Numbered from the stretch's first letter, positions 27,090-36,335 are shown. The stretch is 64,000 nt of DNA from Cellulomonas composti (GCF_007990245.1 NZ_BJWG01000007.1:1-64000); one strand, 5' to 3'. Made by a program: numbers and translations. Notes: generated from the letters alone by a model not told the origin.

Positions 27090-28052
27090 GTGCACAAGAT
27101 CATGCTCCCCACCACGCTGGAAGACACCGTCGAGCTGCCCGCGGGCTGGCGGTCGGTCCGCTACGCGGTCGACGCCCCGGTACCCGACGACGCGCTCGAC
27201 GCGTCGGTGCTCGTGGTGTGGGGCAACGGCCGGCGCGAGATGCTCGACGCCGCCGCACGCATGCCCCGGCTGCGGTGGGTCGCGTCGCTCGCTGCCGGGA
27301 CCGAGGTCGTCCAGGAGTGCTTCCCCGGCGTGGTCGTGACCTCCGGCAGCGGGCTGCACGACGGCCCGGTCGCGGAGCACACGCTCGCCCTCGTGCTCGC
27401 GTGTGTCCGCTCGCTGCCCTCGCTCGTACGCGCGCAGGACGTGCGCCGGTGGGCCGGCGAGCTCGGCGGCATCCAGCCCGTGCACGACGAGCAGGTCCGC
27501 ACACTGCACGGCGCCCACGTCCTGATCTGGGGCTTCGGGTCCATCGCCGCACGCCTCGCGCCGCTGCTCACCGCGCTCGGAGCTTCCGTGACGGGGGTCG
27601 CCCGCTCGGCGGGCACCCGGCCCGGCACCGACGCCACCGGCGCACCCGCGGGATCGTTCGCGGTGGTCACGGAGGCTGACCTGCCGCGTGTCCTGCCGCA
27701 GACCGACGTCGTCGTCGACCTGCTGCCCGCGACGCCGGCAACCCGGCACGCGGTCTCGTCGGCCGTGCTCGCCGCGCTGCCGCCGCGCGCGTTCGTCGTG
27801 AACGTGGGGCGCGGCGCGACGCTCGACGAGGACGCGCTGCTCGACGCCGTCGACGCCGGCCGCCTCGCCGGTGCGGCGCTCGACGTCACCGCACGCGAAC
27901 CCCTCCCGCCCGACAGCCCGCTGTGGGCGCAGCCGCGCATCCTGATCTCGCCGCACGCCGCCGGCGGCCGCCCCCAGCACGCCGGAGCGTTCCTCACGCG
28001 CGCGCTGGCCGCCTGGTCCGCGGGTGCTCCGCTGCCGAACCTGGTCTCCTGA
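27090..28052 (+). CDS. D-isomer-specific 2-hydroxyacid dehydrogenase family protein (320 aa)
   Basis: The NAD-binding fold has WGFGSIAARLAPLL. The catalytic segment shows VNVGRGATLDEDALLDAV, the REPLPPDSPLW glutamate region and the SPHAAGG histidine. Substrate-side residues include ASLAAGTEVV. Such enzymes reduce 2-keto acids or oxidise 2-hydroxyacids; the exact substrate cannot be told. The start is uncertain between GTG 27090 and ATG 27102. It is transcribed divergently from the response regulator and convergently to mutM. Confidence 0.85.
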   Translation: MHKIMLPTTLEDTVELPAGWRSVRYAVDAPVPDDALDASVLVVWGNGRREMLDAAARMPRLRWVASLAAGTEVVQECFPGVVVTSGSGLHDGPVAEHTLALVLACVRSLPSLVRAQDVRRWAGELGGIQPVHDEQVRTLHGAHVLIWGFGSIAARLAPLLTALGASVTGVARSAGTRPGTDATGAPAGSFAVVTEADLPRVLPQTDVVVDLLPATPATRHAVSSAVLAALPPRAFVVNVGRGATLDEDALLDAVDAGRLAGAALDVTAREPLPPDSPLWAQPRILISPHAAGGRPQHAGAFLTRALAAWSAGAPLPNLVS

Positions 28053-28062
28053 CCCGGCGCCG

Positions 28063-29001
28063 TCAGGCGTGGGGCCGGCGCGGGCGCGGTTGGCAGCGCG
28101 GGCAGTACGCGGCGCTGCGGTTCATGAACGTGTCGCGGCGGATCGGGGTGGCGCAGCGCGGGCACGGCCGGCCCTCCTGGCCGTAGACCGCCAGGCTGCG
28201 GTCGAAGTAGCCCGAGGCGCCGTTGACGTTCACGTACAACGCGTCGAAGCTCGTGCCGCCCTGGGCCAGTGCCTGCGACATCACCTCGTGGGCCGCGTCC
28301 AGGACGCGCTCGACGTCGGTGCGACGCAGCGCGGCGGTCGGGCGGGCGTAGTGCAGACCGGCCCGCCACAGCGCCTCGTCGGCATAGATGTTGCCGATGC
28401 CGGAGACCAGCGTCTGGTCCAGCAGCGCACGCTTGAGTCCGGTCCGACGAGCCCGCACGGCCGCGACGAGCGCGCGGCGGTCGAGCGCCGGGTCGAGCAG
28501 GTCGCGCGCGATGTGGGCGACCGGTTCCGGCACCGCCGCGATCGGCGAGCCGAGCCCGCCGGGTGCGCCGTCGGGCGTCGGGACGAGATCCTGCACCGAC
28601 AGGTGCCCGAACGTGCGCTGGTCGACGAAGTCCAGGGCTCCGCCGTCGTCGAACCACAACCGCACGCGCAGGTGCGGGTGGTCCTGCGCGCCCTGGGCAG
28701 CGGTCACGTCGCCGCGTACCAGGAGCTGGCCGCTCATGCCGAGGTGCACGAGCAGCGCGTCGTCGGGCGTCTCGTCGGGCGTGTGGGCGGTGTCGTCGCC
28801 CAGCACGAGCCAGCAGAACTTGCCGCGACGGACCGCGGCGACCAGGCGCCGCCCGCGCAGCCGCCCGACGAGATCCGCGGGCCCGGCCTCGTGCCGACGG
28901 ACGCTGTACGCGCGGCGCACCTCGACGTCGGTGACGGCGCGACCGAGCACATGACGGGCCAACCCGTCGCGGACGGTCTCGACCTCGGGCAGCTCGGGCA
29001 C
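28063..29001 (-). CDS. mutM: Formamidopyrimidine-DNA glycosylase MutM (312 aa)
   Basis: The N-terminal [13 protein letters not shown] (catalytic Pro2 and Glu3 after Met removal), the Lys in [10 protein letters not shown], the helix-two-turn-helix [15 protein letters not shown], and the C-terminal zinc finger CPRC-x16-CPRC with FMNRSAAYC are all present. It removes 8-oxoguanine and formamidopyrimidines. Slightly longer than usual because of an insert near residues 75-85 and a basic tail. GTG start at 29001, 7 bp after the rnc stop. Confidence 0.96.
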   Translation of the reverse strand: MPELPEVETVRDGLARHVLGRAVTDVEVRRAYSVRRHEAGPADLVGRLRGRRLVAAVRRGKFCWLVLGDDTAHTPDETPDDALLVHLGMSGQLLVRGDVTAAQGAQDHPHLRVRLWFDDGGALDFVDQRTFGHLSVQDLVPTPDGAPGGLGSPIAAVPEPVAHIARDLLDPALDRRALVAAVRARRTGLKRALLDQTLVSGIGNIYADEALWRAGLHYARPTAALRRTDVERVLDAAHEVMSQALAQGGTSFDALYVNVNGASGYFDRSLAVYGQEGRPCPRCATPIRRDTFMNRSAAYCPRCQPRPRRPHA

Positions 29002-29008
29002 GCCGGGC

Positions 29009-29710
29009 TCAGCCGGCTTGGGCGTCCTGCAGCGCGCGCAGCGCGCAGTACGCCTCCTGAGCGGCCTCCTGCTCGGCGACCTTCTTGGCCGGGCCCGTGC
29101 CGACGCCTCGCGGCTCGCCACCCACGACGACCGTCGCGGTGAACGTGCGGGCATGGTCCGGGCCGACGCCCTCGACGTCGTACACCGGCACGCCGAGCCC
29201 GAGCGCGGCGGCGATCTCCTGCAGCGACGTCTTCCAGTCCAGACCCGCCCCGAGGTGCGCGGCCGCGGCCAGGGTCGGTCCGACGAGCCGCTCGACGACC
29301 CCGCGCGCCACCTCGAGCCCGTGCGTGAGGTAGATGGCGCCGAACATCGCCTCGAGCGTGTCGGACAGGATCGAGTCCTTGTCGCGCCCACCGGTCGCGA
29401 GCTCACCCTTGCCGAGCAGCACGTACGCGCCGAGGTCGAGCTCGCGGGCGACGCCGGCGAGCCCCTTCTGCGAGACGGTGGCGGCCCGCATCTTCGCGAG
29501 CACGCCTTCGCTGTCTTCGGGCCGCTCGCGGTACAGCGACTCGGTCACGACGAGACCGAGGACGGTGTCGCCGAGGAACTCGAGCCGCTCGTTCGTCGGG
29601 ATCCCGCCCGCCTCGTGCGCGAACGAGCGATGGGTCAGGGCAAGCACGAGAAGCTCGGGGTCCAGGTGGACCCCGAGCTTCTCGAGGAGTTCGGCTGCGG
29701 CGGCACTCAT
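29009..29710 (-). CDS. rnc: Ribonuclease III (233 aa)
   Basis: RNase III domain with the signature [16 protein letters not shown] and a second acidic site in [12 protein letters not shown], followed by a dsRNA-binding domain ([32 protein letters not shown]). It processes rRNA precursors and dsRNA. ATG at 29710. The order rpmF-rnc-mutM is the usual actinobacterial one. Confidence 0.97.
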   Translation of the reverse strand: MSAAAAELLEKLGVHLDPELLVLALTHRSFAHEAGGIPTNERLEFLGDTVLGLVVTESLYRERPEDSEGVLAKMRAATVSQKGLAGVARELDLGAYVLLGKGELATGGRDKDSILSDTLEAMFGAIYLTHGLEVARGVVERLVGPTLAAAAHLGAGLDWKTSLQEIAAALGLGVPVYDVEGVGPDHARTFTATVVVGGEPRGVGTGPAKKVAEQEAAQEAYCALRALQDAQAG

Positions 29711-29744
29711 GCCGGCGCTCCGGGCGTCATACGACGCGCCGGGT

Positions 29745-29942
29745 TCAGCGGCCGTCGTGCTCGGTGCGCAGGGCCTCGGCGTACTGCCGGCCGTTGTAGC
29801 GACCGCACGTCGGGCACGCCGTGTGAGGCAGCTTGTCGCCCTTGCAGTTGGGGCAGGAGGTGAGCGTGGCGGCAGTGGTCTTCCACTGCGACCGACGCGC
29901 ACGGGTGTTGCTGCGCGACATCTTGCGCTTCGGAACCGCCAC
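29745..29942 (-). CDS. rpmF: 50S ribosomal protein L32 (65 aa)
   Basis: AVPKRKMSRSNTRARRSQWK opening and a zinc ribbon SCPNCKGDKLPHTACPTCG (two CxxC pairs, the zinc-containing form). GTG start at 29942, 2 bp after the DUF177 stop, so it is coupled. Confidence 0.98.
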   Translation of the reverse strand: MAVPKRKMSRSNTRARRSQWKTTAATLTSCPNCKGDKLPHTACPTCGRYNGRQYAEALRTEHDGR

Positions 29943-29944
29943 GG

Positions 29945-30520
29945 CTAGCTCTCTTCCTCGTCGTCATCCACACCCGCCAGGCCGGTCAGGGCCGCCCAGC
30001 GAGGGTCGATCGTCTCATGCGAATGGTCAGGGTCGTCCGCCAGGGGCGCTCCGCACTCGGAGCACAGACCCGGGCAGTCGGGCCGGCACAGCGGCTGGAA
30101 CGGCAGGGCCGGCACCAGCGTGTCCCGCACCGCGGGCTCGAGGTCGAGCAGGTCGCCCTCGAGCTCACGGACGTCCTCGTCCTCGTCGCCGTCCTCTTTC
30201 GCCACCGCCGCGCGCCCGGGGTACACGTACAGCTCCGTGAGCGTGACGTCGACGTCGTCGACCACCTCGCCCAGGCACCGCACGCACTCCCCGATCGCCC
30301 GGCCGCGGACAGAGCCCGTGACCAGGACCCCCTCCATGACCGCCTCGAGCCGCAGATCCAGCTCGAGGTCCGTCCCGGTGGGGATGCCGATCACGTCGGT
30401 GCCGAGATCCTCGGGGGCCGCCACTGTGCGCTGCGCGGTCCGCATCGACCCCGGTCCGCCCAGGTCGTGGGTGTCCACGACCAGTGGCGAACGAGGATCG
30501 AGGTGAACGGAGCGGTGCAC
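29945..30520 (-). CDS. YceD/DUF177 family protein (191 aa)
   Basis: DUF177 signatures are visible: SPLVVDTHDLG near the start, the ECVRCLGEV cysteine pair, and the C-terminal CRPDCPGLCSECGAPL cluster. The family is associated with 23S rRNA or L32 accumulation in plants and bacteria; its mechanism is not settled. GTG at 30520 fits the family's N-terminus. It is coupled to rpmF downstream. Its usual upstream neighbour coaD is displaced by about 1.9 kb of inserted DNA. Confidence 0.92.
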   Translation of the reverse strand: MHRSVHLDPRSPLVVDTHDLGGPGSMRTAQRTVAAPEDLGTDVIGIPTGTDLELDLRLEAVMEGVLVTGSVRGRAIGECVRCLGEVVDDVDVTLTELYVYPGRAAVAKEDGDEDEDVRELEGDLLDLEPAVRDTLVPALPFQPLCRPDCPGLCSECGAPLADDPDHSHETIDPRWAALTGLAGVDDDEEES

Positions 30521-30732
30521 AGCCGTCGGTCCCCTCGTGTGATCTCGGCCCACGCCGCAACCGGCAGGACCAACGGGCAACTCTACAGGTGGCCCGGTCG
30601 ACCCCCAAATCCTCCCACGTCCCGCCGCGACCCTCCGGGCGTCAGCCGTCGGACGTGCGCAGCGCCGCCCCCACGATCCGCATGGGCTGCTCGGGCGCAG
30701 CCGCGACGCCCGCCTCCGGCGACACGCACTCA

Positions 30733-30788
30733 TACGCGTCGCGGCACGGGTCGGCGAAGCTACGCGTCGCGGCACGGGTCGGCGAAGC
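30733..30788. repeat. Perfect 28-bp tandem duplication
   Basis: Two identical back-to-back 28-bp copies (30733-30760 and 30761-30788), each starting TACGCGTCGCGGCACGGG. They lie in the 457-bp gap upstream of the DUF177 gene, where I see no gene. The identity suggests recent slippage or a duplicated site. Confidence 0.9.
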
Positions 30789-30941
30789 ACGCTGCCTGCG
30801 CCGGCCCGATGGGCGTCCCGATGTCCGATCACGAAGCAGACCCGCATTCACCTACCCGTCAACGCCCGTGCGCGGACCCGGGCCGGACGGTGCGGCTTGA
30901 GCCGCCTCGCCCGCGTGGAACATCGCATCGCGAGGCTCCGA

Positions 30942-30970
30942 TTGACACGACGTCTGTGGCTGGGGACGAT
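30942..30970 (+). promoter_or_regulatory. Sigma-70-type promoter for a leaderless metalloprotease transcript
   Basis: TTGACA (30942-30947), a 17-bp spacer and GACGAT (30965-30970). The expected start falls 7-8 bp downstream, at the ATG of the gene at 30978, so the mRNA would have almost no leader. No Shine-Dalgarno sequence precedes that ATG. Confidence 0.6.
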
Positions 30971-30977
30971 CGAGTCC

Positions 30978-31791
30978 ATGGGAAGCCAGCGCACGGCCGC
31001 CCGCGTACTTTCTGGGGCATTGGCCGTGTGTCTCGTCGGCGTCGCAGGCCTTGCTCTCGCGTCACCCGCAAGCGCCCACGACATCGTCTACGGCTGGCTC
31101 GGCTGCAGCTACGACAGCAAGATTGCCCAGGACGGCGACCTTGAGGTCGGCCACGTGAACCTTCCCGCGGACAGCACGAACGGTGGCTACTTGAACAGCT
31201 TCACCGGGCGCCTCAGTGACGCGGTCTCCCGGATGGATGCGGCGGTCTCCGCCAACACGGGGTCCGGCAACGGCCTGCGGTGGGTGGGCAAGACCAGCTC
31301 GGCCAACCCGGCTTACATCGCCGTCAAGTATGAGAACCCTCAACGACCCGGACCTTCTCGGAATTACGGACCTCAGCTCGACCTGCAAACTCGTGCACAC
31401 GCAGCCAGCCGTTCAGGTCTACGGAACGACGTACATCCGCCTCAATGTCCGCGACGACTGGTTCACGCAAGACGACTCCCGGCGTGCGGCGTGGGAGAAC
31501 TGCACATCCCCGACCTCCTCCTACACCTGTAGCAAACTCATTGACGCAGGCTCGACGCTGATTCATGAGCTCGGGCACGCACTCGGCCTGGCGCATCCCG
31601 AGACGACGGACGTCCATCGCGCCGGGTACAGCCCTGGCCCCCCAACGTCGATGACCAAGGCGAAGTGCGCTAGCACGCTCGATCAAGCCACAATGTGTCA
31701 AGCAAAGAACGAACCTAAGTTAGGAAGGTGGAGGTCGCAGCGAAGAACGCTCGACGCTTGGGACACGACGTCATTGAGCTACATCTACTGA
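30978..31791 (+). pseudogene. Secreted metzincin-type metalloprotease, frameshifted
   Basis: The first frame (ATG 30978) gives a signal peptide (LSGALAVCLVGVAGLALASPASA) shown here in part: ALAVCLVGVAGLALA, then ASPASAH. A domain follows up to VKYE. Near 31331-31340 the homology passes by one base into another frame, resuming at RTLNDPDLLG and running to the stop at 31791. The second part has the zinc motif HELGHALGLAH and a possible Met-turn PTSMTKAK. Restoring one base would yield about 270 residues. GC content and codon use look lower than in neighbouring genes, suggesting acquisition. A sequencing error at the A-rich junction cannot be excluded. Confidence 0.75.
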
Positions 31792-31826
31792 TCTGGCGAC
31801 TCCGACTCGAGGCAGGGAGTGAGGCC

Positions 31827-32342
31827 ATGGCGAACCGGATGCTCCGAGCCGCGATGGGCGCGGCGCTGGTCGCCGCGTGTGCCGGCTGCGGGACCAGCAC
31901 CAGCGCGGGCGGCGCGGCGACTCCCGATCACGCGGTGACCTCGACACCGTCGGCTTCGGTCGAGGTCGTGTGCTGGTGGACCAGCATCTTTGAGGGAGCG
32001 CCCGGCGCCGGCTACCCCACCGTCGAAGCGGCACTCGACCACAGGGCCGAGCGCGTGCGGGAATACGCACGCACGCAGTCGACCACAGCACCACCCGGCA
32101 CCTTCAACGCGCCGCCGTCAGCCGTCGCAGAGGCAGCCGCGCTGGAGGCGGCGCTTGCCGCGTTGCGCAGCGGGAAGGCGGGCTTGGTCTCCTATCCCAC
32201 GGACAACTACGTGACGATTCGAGCTGTCGGGCCCGACACCGACCTCGGCACCGTCTCCTTGTCGAAGTCGGCGGACGGTTGGCTGATCGACTCGATGGAG
32301 TACCGGACCGGGACCGCGCCCACACAGAGCGAGTGTCCGTAG
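31827..32342 (+). CDS. Putative lipoprotein (171 aa)
   Basis: ATG at 31827 (GGGAGTGAGG upstream) gives MANRMLRAAMGAALVAACAGC. A lipobox of the VAAC or CAGC type ends the hydrophobic stretch, and a Ser/Thr/Ala linker follows. The remainder (from about residue 45) has no motif I know; YVTIRAVGPDTDLGTVSLSK looks like beta structure and there are two further cysteines (VVCWW and SECP). It lies 35 bp after the frameshifted protease and probably arrived with it. Confidence 0.65.
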   Translation: MANRMLRAAMGAALVAACAGCGTSTSAGGAATPDHAVTSTPSASVEVVCWWTSIFEGAPGAGYPTVEAALDHRAERVREYARTQSTTAPPGTFNAPPSAVAEAAALEAALAALRSGKAGLVSYPTDNYVTIRAVGPDTDLGTVSLSKSADGWLIDSMEYRTGTAPTQSECP

Positions 32343-32411
32343 GCGGAGGGTGCAGTTCGTCGACCAGCGCCTGGCCGACACCGTGTCCCGCAGGGCCCGC
32401 GGTCCGCGCGT

Positions 32412-32909
32412 TCAGCCGTCCGTGGTGAGCCGGCCCGCGAGCTTGGCGCGACCCGCCTGCACCTGCGCGAGCACCTTGCCCAGGTCGATCTCGAAGTCCG
32501 CGAGCCGCCGGTCGCAGTAGTCGTCGGCCTCCCGACGAAGGTCGTCCGCGGTGCGCTGCGCCGCCTCGACGATCTGCGCGGCCTCCTCGTGCGCCGCCGC
32601 GACGACCGCCTCCTGCGACACCAGCTCCGCCGCGTCCCGGCGCGCGTCGGCGAGCACCCGGTCCGCGTCGGCCTGCGCCTGCGCGCGCGCGGAGTCCGCG
32701 TCGGCGAGCACCTCGTCCGCGCGCGTGAGCTGGTCCGGGAGCACCTCGCGCGCCTGCCCGACGAGGTCGAGCAGCTCGGCCCGGTTGACCAGCACCGACG
32801 ACGACATCGGCATCGACCGCGCGGCGGCCACGGCCGACTCGATCGCGTCCAGCACCCCCGTCAGACCCTCGGCGCGATCCTGCGCGTCGGACTCGTCGTG
32901 CTCCGTCAT
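32412..32909 (-). CDS. DivIVA-like coiled-coil protein (165 aa)
   Basis: Acidic N-terminus, then the segment ESAVAAARSMPMSSSVLVNR typical of actinobacterial DivIVA-like proteins next to coaD. A long coiled coil (about 65-150) is rich in Ala, Asp, Glu and Arg. ATG at 32909 overlaps the coaD stop (ATGA) and has GGGAG upstream. The role is probably scaffolding at membrane or septum. No catalytic motif. Confidence 0.75.
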   Translation of the reverse strand: MTEHDESDAQDRAEGLTGVLDAIESAVAAARSMPMSSSVLVNRAELLDLVGQAREVLPDQLTRADEVLADADSARAQAQADADRVLADARRDAAELVSQEAVVAAAHEEAAQIVEAAQRTADDLRREADDYCDRRLADFEIDLGKVLAQVQAGRAKLAGRLTTDG

Positions 32910-33439
32910 CGTCCGCTCCCCTCGTCGTGCGTCGCGTCGCCCGGGTCCCCGCCGCGACCGACGGACCGGTCCAGCGCCGCGCGCACGGCCGCCGCCACGC
33001 CGGCCGGGACCAGGTCGTCGATCGGCCCGCCGAACCGGGCCACGTCCTTGACCAGCGACGACGCGACGTGCGCGAGCGCCGGCTCCCCCACCACGAACAC
33101 CGTCTCGACGCCCGTCAGGTGGCGGTTCATGAGCGCCATGGGCAGCTCGCCGTCGAAGTCCGCGCCGCCGCGCAGCCCCTTGACCACGGCGGACGCGCCG
33201 ACCTGCGTGACGAAGTCCGCCAGCAGGCCCGGCACCGGCTCGACCCGCACGCCGGGATCCCCGGCGAACGCGGCCCGCGCCAGTGCGACACGTTCGTCGG
33301 CGGACAGCAACGGCGACTTGGCGGAGTTGGTCGCGACGCCGACGACGACCTCGTCGAACATCGTGCGCGCGCGGCGCACGACGTCCACGTGGCCGAGCGT
33401 CAGCGGGTCGAACGACCCCGGGCAGACGGCAACGCTCAC
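32906..33439 (-). CDS. coaD: Phosphopantetheine adenylyltransferase CoaD (177 aa)
   Basis: Nucleotidyltransferase with the PGSFDPLTLGHVDVV motif (TxGH), KGLRGGADFDGELPMALMN and a SSLVKDVARFGG segment. It makes dephospho-CoA from phosphopantetheine and ATP, the penultimate step of CoA synthesis. The C-terminus is longer than E. coli's. It sits between rsmD and the DivIVA-like gene, with a 9-bp gap to rsmD. Confidence 0.97.
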   Translation of the reverse strand: MSVAVCPGSFDPLTLGHVDVVRRARTMFDEVVVGVATNSAKSPLLSADERVALARAAFAGDPGVRVEPVPGLLADFVTQVGASAVVKGLRGGADFDGELPMALMNRHLTGVETVFVVGEPALAHVASSLVKDVARFGGPIDDLVPAGVAAAVRAALDRSVGRGGDPGDATHDEGSGR

Positions 33440-33448
33440 GCCGCCACC

Positions 33449-34084
33449 CTACGCATCCCCGCCAGCACCGTCGCCCGGCAGCGCGTCGGCTACCTCGTCG
33501 GACACCTCGGCGGATGCCTCGGCGGGAAGGTCGGGCTCGGCGAACCAGACGACGGTCTCGCCGTACGCGCGAGAGTCGAACCGGCGCAGGCCGGCGGGCC
33601 ACGTCGGCTCCGGTGCACGCCTCGAACGCTCGACCCCGACGACCGCGGCCGACGAGAGCGCGCCCGGCGACCCGAGCGGCGCCAGCACGGCCGCCAGCCC
33701 GCGTTCGTCGAGGTCGTAGGGCGGGTCCACCAGGACGAGGTCCCACGCGAGTGCGGGTGCGCGCTCGACGAACCGCTCGGCGCGCTCGGCCGCGACGATC
33801 ACGCGCGACGTCAGCCCCAGCTCGGCGACGTTGCGCCGGCACACCTGGGCAGCCTCGCGCGCCGACTCGACGAGCGTGACGTGCTGGGCGCCCCGGCTCG
33901 CGGCCTCGAGCCCGAGCGCGCCCGAGCCGGCGTACAGGTCCAGGACGCGGGCGTCGGCGACGACGTCGAGGTGCTCGAGCCGCGAGAACAGCGCCTCGCG
34001 CACGCGCTCGCTCGTCGGTCGCGTGCCGGTGCGCGGCACCTGCAGCGTGCGTCCGCCGGCGGTCCCGGCGACGATGCGCGTCAT
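33449..34084 (-). CDS. rsmD: 16S rRNA (guanine966-N2)-methyltransferase RsmD (211 aa)
   Basis: SAM-binding motif VLDLYAGSGALGLEAASRG and catalytic LVDPPYDL. The N-terminal MTRIVAGTAGGRTLQVP is the family opening, and GTRPTSERVREALF is diagnostic. Start ATG 34084 overlaps the stop of the membrane protein gene upstream by 4 bp. Confidence 0.96.
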   Translation of the reverse strand: MTRIVAGTAGGRTLQVPRTGTRPTSERVREALFSRLEHLDVVADARVLDLYAGSGALGLEAASRGAQHVTLVESAREAAQVCRRNVAELGLTSRVIVAAERAERFVERAPALAWDLVLVDPPYDLDERGLAAVLAPLGSPGALSSAAVVGVERSRRAPEPTWPAGLRRFDSRAYGETVVWFAEPDLPAEASAEVSDEVADALPGDGAGGDA

Positions 34085-35649
34085 GGTCGGCCCCCCGCGT
34101 CGGTCGTCGGCTCACCCGCGATCCGCTCGAGCAGCGTGCGGGTCGAGGTCGAGGACCCCACCGCGACCGCGATGGTGGCCGCGACGGCCTGCAGCAGCAG
34201 CATCGTCGGCGTGACCGTGCGCAGCCCGAGCGCGACCCACAGCGGCAGCAGCCCGAGCACGACGACGTCGGGGCCGCGCGCGAGCACACCGGCCAGGCCC
34301 CCGGGCAGCGCACCCGCGGGCGTCGCGACCAGCGGACCGTCCCAGTTCGGCGCGGGACGGTACGCGGCCCGCACGGCGCCCGCCGCCCAGACCGGCACCG
34401 CGACCAGTCCGAGCGCGAGGAAGCCCGCGACGTCGTGCGCCCACATCCCGACGGCGACGAACACGGGCACCGACCACGCCGTCATCGCGAGCCACGGCAC
34501 CACCATCCGCGCCTGGCGCACGGAACGGGCGTCGAGCGGCAGCAGCCGGTCGAGCGCGGGGCTCGCCTCGGCCCGGCGCGCGCCCTCCGCGGTGGCCGTG
34601 GTCGCCGCGAACCCCGCGACCAGCACGGCGACCAGCACACCGCCGACGCCCGCGAGCTGTGGCACGCGCGTGGCGAGCACGGGCACCAGCGCGGTCCCGA
34701 CGAGCTGCACGACGTGCCACGACGACCGGCGCAGCACGACGAGATCCGCGGTGACCAGCGCGCTGACCGGTCCTCGCACGGTGCGCAGGGCGGCCGAGCG
34801 TCGTCGTCGAGCAGGCGTCCCCGCGTCGGTGAGCGCACGGCCCAGCTCACGCGAGTCGAACGAGACGAGCGCACCCGCGGCCTGCGTCACGACCGAGCCG
34901 CCCGCGCGCAGGGTCGGCGTGCCGAGGCGGTCCAGGCGCGCGTCGAGCGCGAACGCAGCCGCACCGGCGAGCACGACCGCGACCACCGCGACCCACCAGG
35001 GCAGCGCCCACGAGGACGACGAGCCGGCCCCGCTGACCGCGAGCGCCAGTGCCAGCACCGGCGCGGCGGCGACGACGGCATCGCCCGCGGCGCGTGCGGG
35101 CCGGCGCCGTCCGGCACTCTGCGCGAGCCCCGCCGCGAGCACCAGCACAGCCCCCGTGGCACCCGCGGCGATCGCGGTCGCGACCGCGGCGCCCGGATCG
35201 TCGCCGAGCACGCCGAGCGCCACGAACCCGACGAGCAGCAGGCCCACGACCGCGGCGACGATCGGCAGACGGCGCGCGGGACGGCGCAGCAACGGACGGC
35301 GGTCGACCGGCAGCGGGAGCCACCACGCCGCCTCGGGCCCGCCGAGCCCTACGGGACCGAGCCTCGCGGCGAGCCCGAGCGTCGCACCGGCGGCCGCCAC
35401 CAGGGCGCTCACCGCGACCGCGGCCAGGCTCAACGATCCCGGCGGGGCCGGGGTCCGCGGCAACGACTCCCGGAGCTGGCCCACCGCCCCGATCGCGAGC
35501 ACCGCGGTGATCACGGCACAGCTGACGGCGTACGCGGCGTCGTTGACCACCGCACCGATACCCGCTCCCCCGCGCGCGTTGCCGGCCAGCACCGTGAAGC
35601 GCCGGATCTCGCGCGCGGTCGGGACCTCACCGAGCTCGAGGTGGCTCAT
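34081..35649 (-). CDS. Polytopic membrane protein, DUF6297-like ABC permease (522 aa)
   Basis: About ten to twelve hydrophobic segments, rich in Ala, Val and Leu, with the opening SHLELGEVPTAREIRRFTVL. The ATG at 35649 overlaps the stop of the ABC ATPase gene (ATGA), so the two make a transporter pair. The product looks like the actinobacterial DUF6297 family from memory, but this needs a profile search. The substrate is unknown. The protein lies between recG and rsmD, a slot where accessory genes are common. Confidence 0.7.
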   Translation of the reverse strand: MSHLELGEVPTAREIRRFTVLAGNARGGAGIGAVVNDAAYAVSCAVITAVLAIGAVGQLRESLPRTPAPPGSLSLAAVAVSALVAAAGATLGLAARLGPVGLGGPEAAWWLPLPVDRRPLLRRPARRLPIVAAVVGLLLVGFVALGVLGDDPGAAVATAIAAGATGAVLVLAAGLAQSAGRRRPARAAGDAVVAAAPVLALALAVSGAGSSSSWALPWWVAVVAVVLAGAAAFALDARLDRLGTPTLRAGGSVVTQAAGALVSFDSRELGRALTDAGTPARRRRSAALRTVRGPVSALVTADLVVLRRSSWHVVQLVGTALVPVLATRVPQLAGVGGVLVAVLVAGFAATTATAEGARRAEASPALDRLLPLDARSVRQARMVVPWLAMTAWSVPVFVAVGMWAHDVAGFLALGLVAVPVWAAGAVRAAYRPAPNWDGPLVATPAGALPGGLAGVLARGPDVVVLGLLPLWVALGLRTVTPTMLLLQAVAATIAVAVGSSTSTRTLLERIAGEPTTDAGGRP

Positions 35650-36335
35650 CGTGGCTCGCGGGCGATCCGCGCGGCCGCGGCCGCGGGGGTGAGGACCTCG
35701 ACCGCCTCGTCGGAGACGAACACCGCGCGATCGGCGACCTGCTGCACGAGGTCGCCGTCGTGCGTCGCGAGCAGGACGGCGCCGCCCGCCGCCTTCTCGT
35801 CGATCAGCCGCGACGCGAGGTGGTCGCGCATCGCGCGGTCGAGCCGCTGCTCCGGCTCGTCGAGCACCAGCAGGTCGCGGGGCCGGGCGAACCCGGCGGC
35901 CAGCAGGAGCCGCCGACGCTGACCCGACGAGAGGGCGACCGGCAGCGCGTGCTGCTCCTGCTCGAGCCCGAACTCCTCGAGCAGCCCGGTGACGACGTCG
36001 TTCGCGCCCAGCACGCCGTGACCGCGCGCCGTCAGGTAGAGGTGCTCGCGCACGGTCAGCGCCGGGAACCACGCGTCGTCGTCGAGCACGCCGCACACGC
36101 GCGTCCGGAATGCCGCCGCACGCTCGTCGGGCGCCTCCCCCAGGACGCGCAACGTGCCGCCCATCGGTTCGAGCAGGCCGAGGACCGCGCGCAGGAGCGT
36201 CGACTTGCCCGAGCCGTTGGCGCCGACGAGCGCGAGGGCCTTGCCGGGTGCGAGTCGGAAGCTGGCGGGTGCGCACACGGGCGCCCCGCCGTACCCGACG
36301 AGCACGTCGGAGGCCTGCAGCACGACGCTCGCCAT
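35646..36335 (-). CDS. ABC transporter ATP-binding protein (229 aa)
   Basis: Walker A GANGSGKST, a variant signature LSSGQRRRL (Ser for the second Gly position), Walker B LLVLDEPEQRLD and switch ATHDGD. The fold is that of exporters and multidrug-type ATPases. ATG at 36335 is preferred over GTG at 36344. It drives the membrane protein encoded immediately downstream. Confidence 0.88.
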   Translation of the reverse strand: MASVVLQASDVLVGYGGAPVCAPASFRLAPGKALALVGANGSGKSTLLRAVLGLLEPMGGTLRVLGEAPDERAAAFRTRVCGVLDDDAWFPALTVREHLYLTARGHGVLGANDVVTGLLEEFGLEQEQHALPVALSSGQRRRLLLAAGFARPRDLLVLDEPEQRLDRAMRDHLASRLIDEKAAGGAVLLATHDGDLVQQVADRAVFVSDEAVEVLTPAAAAARIAREPR

